Assembly (NCBI RefSeq): GCF_034190915.1
Contig: NW_026947546.1
Coordinates: 3,348,001 to 3,412,000 of the forward strand
From: Cavia porcellus
Taxonomy: Eukaryota > Chordata > Mammalia > Rodentia > Caviidae
Reading direction: 5' to 3'
Length of the DNA: 64,000 nt
Below, piece by piece: positions 26,394-41,330 of the stretch (positions within the stretch are counted from its first letter, which is position 1; each line of letters begins with the position of its first letter). Position numbers and translations under genes: made by a program. The notes below the pieces were generated by a model. It did no database searches. It was not told the origin of the DNA and saw nothing but the letters and a program-made list of their open reading frames with translations.

Positions 26394-27946
26394 TTACGAT
26401 AAGCCTAAACCTAACCCTAAACCTAAACCCTATCCCTAATCGCTAACCCTAACCATAACCATAACCCAAACACTAACACTAAAACCCTAACCCTAATCGT
26501 AACACAAAACCTCACCGTAACCCTAACCCTAACCCTAGCTCTAATCCTAACCATCTAACTCTAACCCTAACCCTAATTCTAACCCGAACCCTAACACTAA
26601 CACCAACCCCTAACCCTAACACTAACCCTAACCCTAACCTTAAACGTAACCGTAAACCTAATGCTAAACCTAACCCTAACCGTAACCGTAACCCTAACCA
26701 TTACCCTAACACTAACACTAATCCTAACACTAACCATAACACTTACACTAACCCTAACCCTAAACTGTAAAATCAAACCCTAACCATAACACAAACCCTA
26801 ACCCAAAATCTAAACCTAACCCTAACCCAAATCTTAACCCTAACCCTAACCCTAACCCATAACAATAACCCTAACCCTAATCGTAACCCTAACCCTAACA
26901 CTAACTTCTAACCTTAACCCTAACCCTAATCATAACCCTAAGACTAAATCTCACCCTAAACTCTAACACTAACCCTAAACGTAACCTTAACCCTAAACCT
27001 AAACCATATCATAACCCTAAACGTAACACTAACCCTAACTCAAAACCTAACCCTAACACTTACCCTAACCCTAACCCTAAACTGTAAAATCAAACCCTAA
27101 CCCTAACACAAACCCTAACCCAAAATCTAAACCTAACCCTAACCTAAATCCTAACACTAACCCTAACCCTAACCCTAACCCATAACAATAACCCTAACCC
27201 TAACCGTAACCCAAACCCTAACACTAACTTCTAACCTTAACCCTAACCCTAATCATAACCCTAAGACTAAATCTCACCCTAAACTCTAACACTAAGCCTA
27301 AACGTAACCCTAACCCTAAACCTAAACCATATCATAACACTAAACGTAACACTAAACCTACCCAAAACCTAACCCTAACACTAAACCTAATCCTAAAACC
27401 TAACCCTAACTCTAACACTAAGCCTAACTCTAAAACTAACCGTAACCCTAAACTTAACCTTAACCCTAACCCCAATCCTATCCCTAAACCTGACCCTAAA
27501 CCTAACCCTAATCTAACCCTAACCCTAACCATAACCCTAACCCTTACCCTTACCCTAAACTCTAACCCTAACGCTAACCCTAACACTAATCTCTAACTCT
27601 AAAAGCTAACAATAAACCTAACCCTAAACCGAACCATAAACCTAAACCTAACCTTAACCCTAACCATAACGCTAACCCTAACCGTCACCCTGGTTTTAAC
27701 CCTAAGCAGAATACTAACACTAATCAATAACCCTAACCTTAACCCTTACCATAACCCTAACACTAAATGTAAAACTAGCCCCTAACCCTAACACTAACCC
27801 TATCCGTAATCCAAAACCTTACTCCTAACCCTAACACGAAAACAAGCCGTAACCCTAAATGTAACACCAACACTAAACGTAACCCTAAACATAACCTTAA
27901 CCATATCCTTAACACCTAACCCCTAACCCTAACCCTAACCCTAACC
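26394..27946. repeat. Rearranged unit 7, first part: a, then g-h-i-j, h-i-j-k-l
   Basis: Begins with a and about 230 bp of post-a sequence, then jumps near 26610-26640 to g, skipping b to f. After g, h about 26764, i and j about 27003 it returns to h (about 27080), i and j, then k at 27692 and l about 27899. The h spacing is about 317 bp and the i spacing about 323 bp, against about 390 bp for the similar duplication at 23.8-24.5 kb, so the breakpoints differ. Confidence 0.73.
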
Positions 27947-30900
27947 CTAAGCCCTAACCCTAACCCTAACCCTATCCCTAACCGTAAACCTAATGCTAAC
28001 CCTATCCCTAACCCTAAACCTATCAATAAACCGAACCCTAGCCATAAAACTATCCCTAACCCTAATCCTAGAACTGAGCCAAAAACTAACTCTAAATGTA
28101 AACCTAACCCTAATGCATAAGCCTAACCCTAACCCTACCCCTAAACTGACTCTAACCCTATCCCTAATCCCTAACCCTAACCCTAACCCTAACCCTAACC
28201 CAAACACGAACCCCGAAACCCTAACCCTAAACCTAACCCTAACATTAATCCTAACCTTCTAACCCTAACCCTAAACCTAGCCCTAACCCTAACGCTAAAA
28301 CTAACCCTAACCCAAAACACTAACCCTAACCCTAAGACTAACACTAACACCTAACCATAACCATAACCCTATCATTAAACCTAAACTTAATTCTAACCCT
28401 GACCTTAACCCTAACCCAGACAATAAACCTAACCCTAAACCTAAAACTATCCCTAAACCTAATCATAAAACTGAGCCTAACACTAACCCTAAGCCTAACC
28501 CTAACCCTAATTTCTAACTCTAACCCTAACCAGAACAGTAACCCTAGTCCATAACCCTAACATTAACCTTTACAATAACCCTAACCCTAACAGTAACACT
28601 TACCCCTAAGCCTGACCCTAAACTTATCCCTAATCCCTAAGCCTAGCTCTAACAATAACACTAACCCTAACCATAACCCTAAATATAACTGTAAACCTAA
28701 CACTAACCATAACCATATTCTTATCACCTAACCCATAACAATAAACAAAACCTGAACCCTAAACATAACAATAAACCTAATAGTAACCCTGAACTTATCA
28801 GTCTTCTGAAGCCTGACCCGGACCCTATCCCTAACACCTAACCCCTAAACCTAACCCTAACATGCCCCTAACCCTCACCTTAAACGTAACCGTAAACCTA
28901 ACCCTAACCCTAACCCTAAACCTAAACCTAACCATTACCCTAACACTAACACTAATCCTAAACTCTAACCCTAACACTTAACCTAACCCTAACCCTAAAC
29001 TGTAAAACCAAACCCTAACCCTAACACAAATCCTAACCGAAAATCTAAACATAACCCTAACTTAATCCGAACCCTAAACCTAACCCTAACCCTAACCCAT
29101 AACAATAACCCTAACACTAACCGTAACCCTAACCCTAACCCTAACCCTAACCCTAATCATAACCCTAAGACTAAATCTCACCCTAAACTCTAACACTAAC
29201 CCTAAACGTAAACCTAACCCTAAACCTAAACCATATCTTAACCCTAAACCTAACACTAAACCTAACCCAAAATCTAAACCTAACACTAACCCTAATCCTA
29301 AAACCTAACCCTAACCCTAACACTAAGGCTAACTCTAAAACTAACCATAACCTTAAACTTAACCTTATCCCTAACCCCAACCCTATCCCTAAACCTGACC
29401 CTAAACCTAACCCTAATCTAACCCTAACCCTAACCATAACCCTAACCCTTACCCTTACACAAACTCTAACCCTAACGCTAACCCTAACCCTAATCTCTAA
29501 CTCTAAATGCTAACAATAAACCTAACCCTAAACCGAACCATAAACCTAAACCTAACCTTAACCCTAACCATAACGCTAACCCTAACCGTAACCCTGGTTT
29601 TAACCCTAAGCAGAATACTAACACTAATCCATAACCCTAACCTTAACCCTTACCATAACCCTAACACTAAATGTAAAACTAGCCACTAACACTAACACTA
29701 ACCCTATCTGTAATCCCTAACCCTAATCCTAACACTAACACTAAAACTAGCCGTAACCCTAAATGAAACACCAACACTAAACGTAACCCTAAACATAACC
29801 TTAACCATATCCTTAACACCTAACCCCTAACCCTAACCCAAACCCTAAACCTAACCATAACCCTAACACTAACATTAATGCTAACCCTAAACCCTATCCA
29901 TAACCCTCACCTTAACGCTAACTCAAAACCTACCTCTAATCCCTGTCCTAAACCTAACCCTAACCCTCAACCTAACCCTAAACCGAACATTAACCGTAAC
30001 CCTAAACATAACCTTAACCCTAACCCTCCCTACCTATAACCATAACCCTAAACCAAAGTCTAACACTAACCCTAACTTTAACACTTAACCCTAAACCTTA
30101 ACCCTAACGCTAACCCTAACCCTAACATCTAACACTAAACCTATCCCTAAACAAAGCCTAATCATAACCATATCCCTAACACTCTAAAACTAAACCATAC
30201 CGAAACCCTAACCCTATCAATAACACTAACCCTAGCCCTAACCCTAACTTCTAACTCTAACCCTAACCCTTACACTATCCCTAACACTAAACCTAACCCT
30301 AACTGAAATCCTAACCCTAAAGCTAACCTCTAACCCTAACCCTGGCCCTTACACTAACCCAAACAACTAGGCAAAACCTAACCCTAACCCTAACCCTAAA
30401 CCTCACACTAGCCCTAAACCTAACCCTAACCCTAAACCTAACATTAAGCCTAACCCTAACCCTAACCCTAACCCTAACACTCACCCTAACCCCATCCCTA
30501 ATCGCTAACCCTTACCATAACCATAACCCAAACACTAACACCAAAACCCTAACCCTAATCATAACACAAAACCTCACCGTAACCCTAACCCTAACCCTAG
30601 CTTTATTCCTAACCTTCTATCCCTAACCCTAACCCTAATCCTAACCCTAACCCTAACACCTAACCCTAACCCTAACACCTAACCCTAACCCTAACCCTAT
30701 CCCTAACTGTAAACCTAATGCTAACCCTATCCCTAACCCTAACCCTATCAATAAACTAAACCCTAGCCCTAAAACTATCCCTAAACCTAATCCTAGAACT
30801 GAGCCTAACGCTAACACTAACTGTAAACTTAAAACTAATCCAAAACCATAACCCTAACCCAAACCCCTAATTTCACTCTAACCCTATCCCTACTTCCTAA

Positions 30901-31111
30901 CCCTAACCCTAACCCTAACCCAAACACTAAACCCGAAAGCCTAACCCTGAACCGAACCCGAAACCTAATCCCAAACTTAACCCTAAACCTAACCCTAAAC
31001 CTAACGATAACCCTAACCATAACCCTAAGCTTAACCCTAACCCTAAAACTAACACGAACCCAAATTCATAACCCTAAACCTAACTCTAAACCTAACCCTA
31101 ATCCCTAACCC
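27947..31111. repeat. Unit 7, second part: b to r (3,165 bp)
   Basis: Joined to the preceding l through the recurrent l-to-b junction (five consecutive intact CCCTAA-type hexamers, then CCCTAAGCCC, about 27922-27955). Carries b (gamma), c, d, e, f at 28796, h, i, j, k at 29596, l, m, n about 30194, o (private variant AACAACTAGGC about 30361), p, q about 30750 and r about 31056. Its right part forms a tandem pair with the next unit at 3,394 bp. Confidence 0.8.
29127..29156. repeat. Perfect hexamer run between h and i, 5 copies
   Basis: Five uninterrupted CCCTAA hexamers follow CCGTAA and end at TCATAACCCTAAGAC. The equivalent run in related units has 5, 8, 7 and 6 copies, so this is a length-variable site inside the higher-order unit. 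Confidence 0.85.
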
Positions 31112-34100
31112 TAACGATAAGCCTAAACCTAACCCTAAACCTAAACCCTATCCCTAATCGCTAACCCTAACCATAACCATAACCCAAACACTAACACCAA
31201 AACCCTAACCCTAATCGTAACACAAAACCTCACCGTAACCCTAACCCTAACCCTAGCTCTAATCCTAACCATCTAACTCTAACCCTAACCCTAATTCTAA
31301 CCCGATCCCGAACACTAACACCAACGCCTAACCCTAACCCTAAGCCCTAACCCTAACCCTAACCCTATCCCTAACCGTAAACCTAATGCTAACCCTATCC
31401 CTAACCCTAAACCTATCAATAAACCGAACCCTAGCCCGAAAACTATCCCTAACCCTAATCCTAAAAATGAGCCTAAAACTAACTCTAACTGTAAACGTAA
31501 CAGTAATCCATAACCCTAACCCTAACCCTAACCCTAAACTCACTCTAACCCTATCCCTAATTCCTAACTCTAACTCTAACCCTAACCTAAACACTAACCC
31601 CGAAACCCTAACCCTAAACCTAACCCTAACATTAATCCTAACCTTCTAACCCTAACACTAACACTAGCCCTAACCCTAACGCTAAAACTAACCCTAACCC
31701 GAAATACTAACCCTAACCCTAAGCCTAACACTAACACCTAGCCCTAACCATAACCCTATAATTAAACCTAAACTTAATGCTAACCCTGTCCCTAACCCTA
31801 ACCCAGACAATAAACCTAACCCTAAACCTAAAACTATCCCTAACCCTAATCATAATACTGAGCCTAACACTAACCCTAAGCCTAACCCTAACCCTAATTT
31901 CTAACTCTAACCCTAACCAGAACAGTAACCCTAGTCCATAACCCTAACATTAACCTTTACAATAACCCTAACCCTAACAGTAACACTAACCCCTAAGCCT
32001 GACCCTAACATTATCCCTAATGCCTAAGCCTATCTCTAACAATAACACTAACCCTAACCATAACCCTAAATATAACTGTAAACCTAACACTAACCATAAC
32101 CATATTCTTATCACCTAACCCATAACAATAAACAAAACCCGAACCCTAAACCTAACAATAAACCTAATAGTAACCCTGAACTTATCAGTCTTCTGAAGCC
32201 TAACCCAGACCCTATCCCTAACACCTAACCCCTAAACCTAACCCTAACATGCCCCTAACCCTTACCTTAAACGTAACCGTAAACCTAACCCTAACCCTAA
32301 CCCTAAACCTAACCCTAACCATTACCCTAACACTAACACTAATCCTAAACTCTAACCCTAACACTTACCCTAACCCTAACCCTATACTGTAAAACCAAAC
32401 CCTAACCCTAACACAAACTCTAAGCCAAAATCTAAACCTAACCCTAACTTAATCCGAACCCTAACCCTAACCCTTACCCTAACCCATAACAATACTCCTA
32501 ACACTAACCGTAACCGTAACCCTAACCCTAACCCTAACCCTAACCCTAATCATAACCCTAAGACTAAATCTCACCCTAAACTCTAACACTAACCCTAAAC
32601 GTAAACCTAACCCTAAACCTAAACCATATCATAACCCTAAACCTAACACTAAACCTAACCCAAAATCTAAACCTAACACTAACCCTAATCCTAAAACCTA
32701 ACCCTAACCCTAACACTAAGGCTAACTCTAAAACTAACCATAACCTTAACCTTAACCTTATCCCTAACCCCAACCCTATCCCTAAACCTGACCCTAAACC
32801 TAACCCTAACCTAACCCTAACCCTAATCATAACCCTAACCCTTACCCTTACCCTAACCTCTAACCCTAACGCTAACCCTAACCCTAATCTCTAACTCTAA
32901 ATGCTAACAATAAACCTAAGCCTAAACCGAACCATAAACCTAAACCTAACCTTAACCCTAACCATAACGCTAACCCTAATCGTAACCCTGGTTTTAACCC
33001 TAAGCAGAATACTAACACTAATCCATAACCCTAACCTTAACCCTTACCATAACCCTAACACTAAATGTAAAACTAGCCCCTAACACTAACACTAACCCTA
33101 TCTGTAATCCCTAACCCTAATCCTAACACTAACACTAAAACTAGCCGTAACCCTAAATGAAACACCAACACTAAACGTAACCCTAAACATAACCTTAACC
33201 ATATCCTTAACACCTAACCCCTAACCCTAACCCAAACCCTAAACCTAACCATAACCCTAACACTAACATTAATGCTAACCCTAAACCCTATCCATAACCC
33301 TCACCTTAACGCTAACTCAAAACCTACCTCTAATCCCTGTCCTAAACCTAACCCTAACCCTCAACCTAACCCTAAACCGAACATTAACCGTAACCCTAAA
33401 CATAACCTTAACCCTAACCCTCCCTACCTATAACCATAACCCTAAACCAAAGTCTAACACTAACCCTAACTTTAACACTTAACCCTAAACCTTAACCCTA
33501 ACGCTAACCCTAACCCTAACATCTAACACTAAACCTATCCCTAAACAAAGCCTAATCATAACCATATCCCTAACACTCTAAAACTAAACCATACCGAAAC
33601 CCTAACCCTATCAATAACACTAACCCTAGCCCTAACCCTAACTTCTAACTCTAACCCTAACCCTTACACTATCCCTAACACTAAACCTAACCCTAACTGA
33701 AATCCTAACCCTAAAGCTAACCTCTAACCCTAACCCTGGCCCTTACACTAACCCAAACAACTAGGCAAAACCTAACCCTAACCCTAACCCTAAACCTCAC
33801 ACTAACCCTAAACCTAACCCTAACCCTAAACCTAACATTAAGCCTAACCCTAACCCTAACCCTAACCCTAACACTCACCCTAACCCCATCCCTAATCGCT
33901 AACCCTTACCATAACCATAACCCAAACACTAACACCAAAACCCTAACCCTAATCATAACACAAAACCTCACCGTAACCCTAACCCTAACCCTAGCTTTAT
34001 TCCTAACCTTCTATCCCTAACCCTAACCCTAATCCTAACCCTAACCCTAACACCTAACCCTAACCCTAACACCTAACCCTAACCCTAACACTATCCCTAA

Positions 34101-34505
34101 CCGTAAACCTAATGCTAACCCTATCCCTAACCCTAACCCTATCAATAAACTAAACCCTAGCGCTAAAACTATCCCTAAACCTAATCCTAGAACTGAGCCT
34201 AACGCTAACACTAACTGTAAACTTAACACTAATCCAAAACCATAACCCTAACCCAAACCCCAAATTTCACTCTAACCCTATCCCTACTTCCTAAACCTAA
34301 CCCTAACCCTAACCCAAACACTAAACCCGAAACCCTAACCCTGAACCGAACCCGAACACTAATCCCAAACTTAACCCTAAACCTAACCCTAAACCTAACC
34401 ATAACCCTAACCGTAACCCTAAGCTTAACCCTAACCCTAAAACTAACACGAACCCAAATTCATAACCCTAAACCTAACTCTAAACCTAACCCTAATCCCT
34501 AACCC
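31112..34505. repeat. Higher-order repeat unit 8, complete (3,394 bp)
   Basis: Full landmark order from a, with b of the beta subtype (CAGTAATCCATAACC and ATTCCTAACTCTAACTC), c, d about 31916, e, f at 32183, h, i, j, k at 32990, l, m, n about 33588, o (AACAACTAGGC about 33755), p, q about 34142 and r about 34450. From about 29.5 kb onward its sequence matches the previous unit at a constant 3,394 bp offset, including private variants. Confidence 0.88.
32520..32549. repeat. Perfect hexamer run between h and i, 5 copies
   Basis: Equivalent of 29127-29156 in unit 8. It also holds five intact hexamers, preceded by two CCGTAA variants instead of one. Confidence 0.85.
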
Positions 34506-36638
34506 TAACGATAAGCCTAAACCTAACCCTAAACCTAAACCCTATCCCTAATCGCTAACCCTAACCATAACCATAACCCAAACACTAACACCAAAACCCT
34601 AACCCTAATCGTAACACAAAACCTCACCGTAACCCTAACCCTAACCCTAGCTCTAATCCTAACCATCTAACTCTAACCCTAACCCTAATTGTAACCCGAA
34701 CCCCAACACTAACACCAACGCCTAACCCTAACCCTAAGCCCTAACCCTAACCCTAACCCTATCCCTAACCGTAAACCTAATGCTAACCCTATCCCTAACC
34801 CTAAACCTATCAATAAACCGAACCTAGCCCGAAAATGATCCCTAACCCTAATCCTAAAAATGAGCCTAAAACTAACTCTAACTGTAAACGTAACAGTAAT
34901 CCATAACCCTAACCCTAACCCTAACCCTAAACTCACTCTAACCCTATCCCTAATTCCTAACTCTAACTCTAACCCTAACCCAAACACTAACCCCGAAACC
35001 CTAACCCTAAACCTAACCCTGACATTAATCCGAACCTTCTAACCCTAACACTAACACTAACCCTAACCCTAACGCTAACACTAACCCTAACCCGAAATCC
35101 TAACCCTAACCCTAAGCCTAACACTAACACCTAGCCCTAACCATAACCCTATCATTAAACCTAAACTTAATGCTAACCCTGTCCCTAACCCTAACCCAGA
35201 CAATAAACCTAACCCTAAACCTAAAACTATCCCTAACCCTAATCATAATACTGAGCCTAACACTAACCCTAAGCCTAAGCCTAACACTAATTTCTAACTC
35301 TAACCCTAACCAGAACAGTAACCCTAGTCCATAACCCTAACATTAACCTTTACAATAACCCTAACCCTAACCGTAACACTAACCCCTAAGCCTGACCCTA
35401 ACCTTATCCCTAATCCCTAAGCCTAGCTCTAACAATAACACTAACCCTAACCATAACCCTAAACATAACTGTAAACCTAACCCTAACTATAACCATATTC
35501 TTATCACCTAACCCATAACGCTAACCAAAACACGAACCCTAAACCTAACCCTAAACCTAATAGTAACCCTGAAACTATCAGACTTCCGAAGCCTAACCCT
35601 GACCCTATCCCTAACACCTAACCCCTAAACCTAAGCCTAACCTGCCCCTAACCCTAACCCTAACCTTAAAGGTAACCGTAAACCTAACCCTAACCCTAAC
35701 CCTAACCCTAACCCTAACCATTACACTAACACTAACACTAATCCTAAACTCTAACCCTAACACTTACCCTAACCCTAACCCTAAACTGTAAAACCAAACC
35801 CTAACCCTAACACAAACCCTAACACAAAATCTAAACCTAACCCTAACCTAAATCCTAACACTAACCCTAACCCTAACCCATAACAATAACCCTAACCCTA
35901 ACCGTAACCCAAACCCTAACACTAACTTCTAACCTTAACCCTAACCCTAATCATAACCCTAAGACTAAATCTCACCCTAAACTCTAACACTAACCCTAAA
36001 CGTAACCCTAACCCTAAACCTAAACCATATCATAACCCTAAACGTAACACTAAACCTAACCCAAAACCTAACCCTAACACTAAACCTAATCCTAAAACCT
36101 AACCCTAACCCTAACACTAAGCCTAACTCTAAAACTAACCATAACCCTAACCTTAACCTTAACCCTAACCCCAACCCTATCCCTAAACCTGACCCTAAAC
36201 CTAACCCTAATCTAACCCTAACCCTAACCATAACCTTACCCTTACCCTAAACTCTAACCCTAACGCTAACCCTAACCCTAATCTCTAACTCTAAAAGCTA
36301 ACAATAAACCTAACCCTAAACCGAACCATAAACCTAAACCTAACCTTAACCCTAACCATAACGCTAACCCTAACCGTCACCCTGGTTTTAACCCTAAGCA
36401 GAATACTAACACTAATCCATAAGCCTAACCTTAACCCTTACCATAACCCTAACACTAAATGTAAAGCTAGCCCCTAACCCTAACACTAACCCTATCCGTA
36501 ATCCAAAACCTTAATCCTAACCCTAACACGAAAACTAGCCGTAACCCTAAATGTAACACCAACACTAAACGTAACTCTAAACATAACCTTAACCATATCC
36601 TTAACACCTAACCCCTAACCCTAACCCTGACCCTAACC
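34506..36638. repeat. Composite unit 9, first part: a to l (2,133 bp)
   Basis: Contains a, b (beta; a base is missing in ACCGAACCTAGCC about 34818), c, d about 35310, e, f at 35576 (variant GACTTCCGAAG, the form otherwise seen near 5096), g, h, i, j, k at 36384 and l, followed by the l-to-b junction about 36609-36650. Confidence 0.8.
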
Positions 36639-39600
36639 CTAAGCCCTAATCCTAACCCTAACCCTATCCCTAACCGTAAACCTAATGCTAACCCTATCCC
36701 TAACCCTAAACCTATCAATAAACCGAACCCTAGCCCTAAAACTATCCCTAACCCTAATAATAGAACTGAGCCAAAAACTAACTCTAACTGTAAACCTAAC
36801 CCTAATGCATAAGCCTAACCATAACCCTACCCCTAAACTGACTCTAACCCTATCCCTAATCCCTAACCCTAACCCTAACCCTAACCCAAACACGAACCCC
36901 GAAACCCTAACCCTAAACCTAACCCTAACATTAATCCTAACCTTCTAACCCTAACCCTAACCCTAGCCCTAACCCTAACGCTAAAACTAACCCTAACCGG
37001 AAACCTTAACCCTAACACTAAGACTAACACTAACACCTAACCATAACCATAACCCTATCATTAAACCTAAACTTAATGCTAAGCCTGTCCCTAACCCTAA
37101 CCCAGAGAATAAACGTAACCCTAAACCTAAAACAATCCCTAACCCTAATCATAATACTGAGCCTAACACTAACCCTAAGCCTAACCCTAACCCTAATTTC
37201 TAACTCTAACCCTAACCAGAACAGTAACCCTAGTCCATAACCCTAACATTAACCTTTACAATAACCCTAACCCTAACAGTAACACTAACCCCTAAGCCTG
37301 GCCCTAACCTTATCCATAATCCCTAAGCCTAGCTCTAACAATAACACTAACCCTAACCATAACCCTAAATATAACTGTAAACCTAACCCTAACCATAACC
37401 ATATTCTTATCACCTAACCCATAACAATTAACAAAACCCGAACCTGAAACCTAACCCTAAACCTAATAGTAACCCTGAACTTATCAGTCTTCTGAAGCCT
37501 AACCCAGACCCTATCCCTAACACCTAACCCCTAAACCTAACCCTAACATGCCCCTAATCCTAACCTTAAACGTAACCGTTAACCTAACCCTAACCCTAAC
37601 CCTAAACCTAACCCTAACCATTACCCTAACACTAAAACTAATCCTAAACTCTAACCCTAACACTTACCCTAACCCTAACCCTAAACTGTAAAACCAAACC
37701 GTAACCCTAACACAAACCCTAACCCAAAATTTAAACCAAACCCTAACTTAATCCGAACCCTAACCCTAACCCTAACCCATAACAATAACCCTAACACTAA
37801 CCGTAACCCTAACCCTAACCCTAACCCTAACCCTAACCCTAACCCTAACCCTAATCATAACCCTAAGACTAAATCTCACCCTAAACTCTAACACTAACCC
37901 TAAACGTAAACCTAACCCTAAACCTAAACCATATCATAACCCTAAACCTAACACTAAACCTAACCCAAAATCTAAACCTAACACTAACCCTAATCCTAAA
38001 ACCTAACCCTAACCCTAACACTAAGGCTAACTCTAAAACTAAATATAACCTTAACCTTAACCTTATCCCTAACCCCAACCCTATCCCTAAACCTGACCCT
38101 AAACCTAACCCTAATCAAACCCTAACCCTAACCATAACCCTAACATTTACCCTTACCCTAAACTCTAACCCTAACGCTAACCCTAACCCTAATCTCTAAC
38201 TCTAAATGCTAACAATAAACCTAACCCTAAACCGAGCCATAAACCTAAACCTAACCTTAACCCTAACCATAACGCTAACACTAACCGTAACCCTGGTTTT
38301 AACCCTAAGCAGAATACTAACACTAATACATAACCCTAACCTTAACCCTTACCATAACCCTAACACTAAATGCAAAACTAGCCCCTAACTCTAACACTAA
38401 CCCTATCCATAATCCCTAACCCTAATCCTAACCCTAAAACTAAAACTAGCCTTAACCCTAAATGAAACACCAACACTAAACGTAACCCTAAACATAACCT
38501 TAACCATATCCTTAACACCTAACGCCTAACCCTAACCCAAACCTTAACCTAACCATAACCCTAACACTAACATTAATGCTAACCCTAAACCCTATCCATA
38601 ACCCTCACCTTAACGCTAACCCAAAACCTACCTCTAATCCCTGTCCTAAACCTAACCCTAACCCTCAACCTAACCCTAAACCGAACACTAACCGTAACCC
38701 TAAACATAACCTTAACCCTAACCCTCCCTACCTATAACCATAACCCTAAACCAAAGTCTAACACTAACCCTAACTTTAACACTTAACCCTAAACCTTAAC
38801 CCTAACGCTAACCCTAACCCTAAAATCTAACACTAAACCTATCCCTAAACAAAGCCTAATCATAACCATATCCCTAACACTCTAAAACTAAACCATACCG
38901 AAACCCTAACCCTATCAATAACACTAAACCTAGCCCTAACCCTAACTTCTAACTCTAACCCTAACCCTTACACTATCCCTAACACTAAACCTAACCCTAA
39001 CTGAAATCCTAACCCTAAAGCTAACCTCTAACCCTAACCCTGGCCCTTACACTAACCCAAACCCCTAGGCAAAACCTAACCCTAACCCTAACCCTAAACC
39101 TCACACTAACCCTAAAACTAACCCTAACCCTAAACCTAACATTAACCCTAACCCTAACCCTAAAGCTAACCCTAACACTCACCCTAACCCCATCCCTAAT
39201 CGCTAACCCTAACCATAACCATAACCCAAACACTAACACCAAAACCCTAACCCTAATCATAACACAAAACCTCACCGTAACCCTAACCCTAACCCTAGCT
39301 TTATTCCTAACCTTCTATCCCTAACCCTAACCCTAATCCTAACCCTAACCCTAACACCTAACCCTAACCCTAACACCTAACCCTAACCCTAACCCTATCC
39401 CTAACGGTTAACCTAATGCTAACCCTATCCCTAACCCTAACCCTATCAATAAACTAAACCCTAGCCCTAAAACTATCCCTAAACCTAATCCTAGAACTGA
39501 GCCTAACACTAACACCAACTGTAAACTTAACACTAATCCATAACCATAACCCTAACCCAAACCCTAAAATTCACTCTAACCCTATCCCTACTCCCTAACC

Positions 39601-39808
39601 CTAACCCTAACCCTAACCCAAACACTAAACCCGAAACCCTAACCCTAAACCTAACCCGAACCCTAATCCTAAACTTAAACCTAAACCTAACCCTAAACCT
39701 AACCATAACCCTAACCGTAACCCTGAGCCTAACCCTAACCCTAAAACTAACACGATCCCAAATTCATAACCCTAAACCTAACTCTAAAGCTAACCCTATC
39801 CCTAACCC
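36639..39808. repeat. Composite unit 9, second part: b to r (3,170 bp)
   Basis: Contains b (gamma), c (variant CCCAGAGAATAAACG about 37102), d, e, f at 37482, h, i, j, k at 38295, l, m, n about 38894, o, p, q about 39447 and r about 39757. It matches the second part of the following 5,520 bp unit at an offset of 5,526 bp, except that it has no 294 bp duplication near c. Confidence 0.8.
37807..37854. repeat. Longest perfect telomeric run found, 8 copies
   Basis: Eight consecutive CCCTAA hexamers (48 bp) at the h-i position of unit 9. No longer uninterrupted run was found in the window. The - strand here is the strongest candidate for a G-quadruplex, with eight GGG tracts separated by three bases. 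Confidence 0.88.
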
Positions 39809-40569
39809 TTACGATAAGCCTAAACCTAAACCTAAACCTAAACCCTATCCCTAATCGCTAACCTTAACCATAACCATAACCCAAACACTAACACTAAAAC
39901 CCTAACCCTAATCGTAACACAAAACCTCACCGTAACCCTAAGCCTAACCCTAAGCCTAACACTAACACCTAACCCTAATCATAACCCTATCATTAAACCT
40001 AAACTTAATGCTAACCCTGTCCCTAACCCTAACCCAGACAATAAACCTAACCCTAAACCTAAAACTATCCCTAACCCTAATCATAATACTGAGCCTAACA
40101 CTAATCCTAAGCCTAACCCTAACCCTAATTTCTAACTCTAACCCTAACCAGAACAGTAACCCTAGTCCATAACCCTAACATTAACCTTTACAATAACCCT
40201 AACCCTAACAGTAACACTAACCCCTAAGCCTGACCCTAACCTTATCCCTAATCCCTAAGCCTAGCTCTAACAATAACACTAACCCTAACCATAAGCCAAA
40301 ACATAACTGTAAACCTAACCCTAACCATAACCATATTCTTATCACCTAACCCATAACCCTAACCAAAACCCGAACCCTAAACCAAATCCTAAACCTAATA
40401 GTAACGCTGAACCTATCAGTATTCCGAAGCCTAACACTGACCCTATCCCTAACACCTAACCCCTAAATCTAACCCTAACCTGCCCCTAACCCTAACCTTA
40501 AACGTAACCGTAAACCTAATGCTAAAGCTAACCATAACCGTAACCATAACCCTAACCATTACCCTAACA

Positions 40570-41330
40570 CTAACACTAATCCTAACACTAACCCTAACAC
40601 TTACCCTAACACTAACCCTAAACTGTAAAATCAAACCCTAACCCTAACACAAACCCTAACCCAAAATCTAAACCTAACCGTAACCCAAATCTTAACCCTA
40701 ACCCTAACCCTAACCCATAACAATAACCCTAACCCTAATCGTAACCCTAACCCTAACACTAACTTCTAACCTTAACCCTAACCCTAATCATAACCCTAAG
40801 ACTAAATCTCACCCTAAACTCTAACACTAACCCTAAACGTAACCCTAACCCTAAACCTAAACCATATCATAACCCTAAACGTAACACTAAACCTAACTCA
40901 AAACCTAACCCTAACACTAACCCTAACCCTAACCCTCACCCTAACCATTACACTAACACTAACACTAATCCTAAACTCTAACCCTAACACTTACCCTAAC
41001 CCTAACCCTAAACTGTAAAACCAAACCCTAACCCTAACACAAACCCTAACCCAAAATCTAAACCTAACCCTAACCTAAATCCTAACACTAACCCTAACCC
41101 TAACCCTAACCCATAACAATAACCCTAACCCTAACCGTAACCCAAACCCTAACACTAACTTCTAACCTTAACCCTAACCCTAATCATAACCCTAAGACTA
41201 AATCTCACCCTAAACTCTAACACTAACCCTAAACGTAACCCTAACCCTAAACCTAAACCATATCATAACCCTAAACGTAACACTAAACCTAACCCAAAAC
41301 CTAACCCTAACACTAAACCTAATCCTAAAA
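40570..41330. repeat. h-i-j tandem duplication in the 5,520 bp unit, about 390 bp
   Basis: The h landmark occurs about 40622 and 41012, i about 40799 and 41194, and j about 40860 and 41258, a spacing of 390-398 bp. The junction about 40905-40945 includes CCCTCACCCTAACC. The same structure is present at +5,520 (46090-46850). In the third, partial copy it is missing: the sequence continues from j at about 51900 straight to k. Confidence 0.8.
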
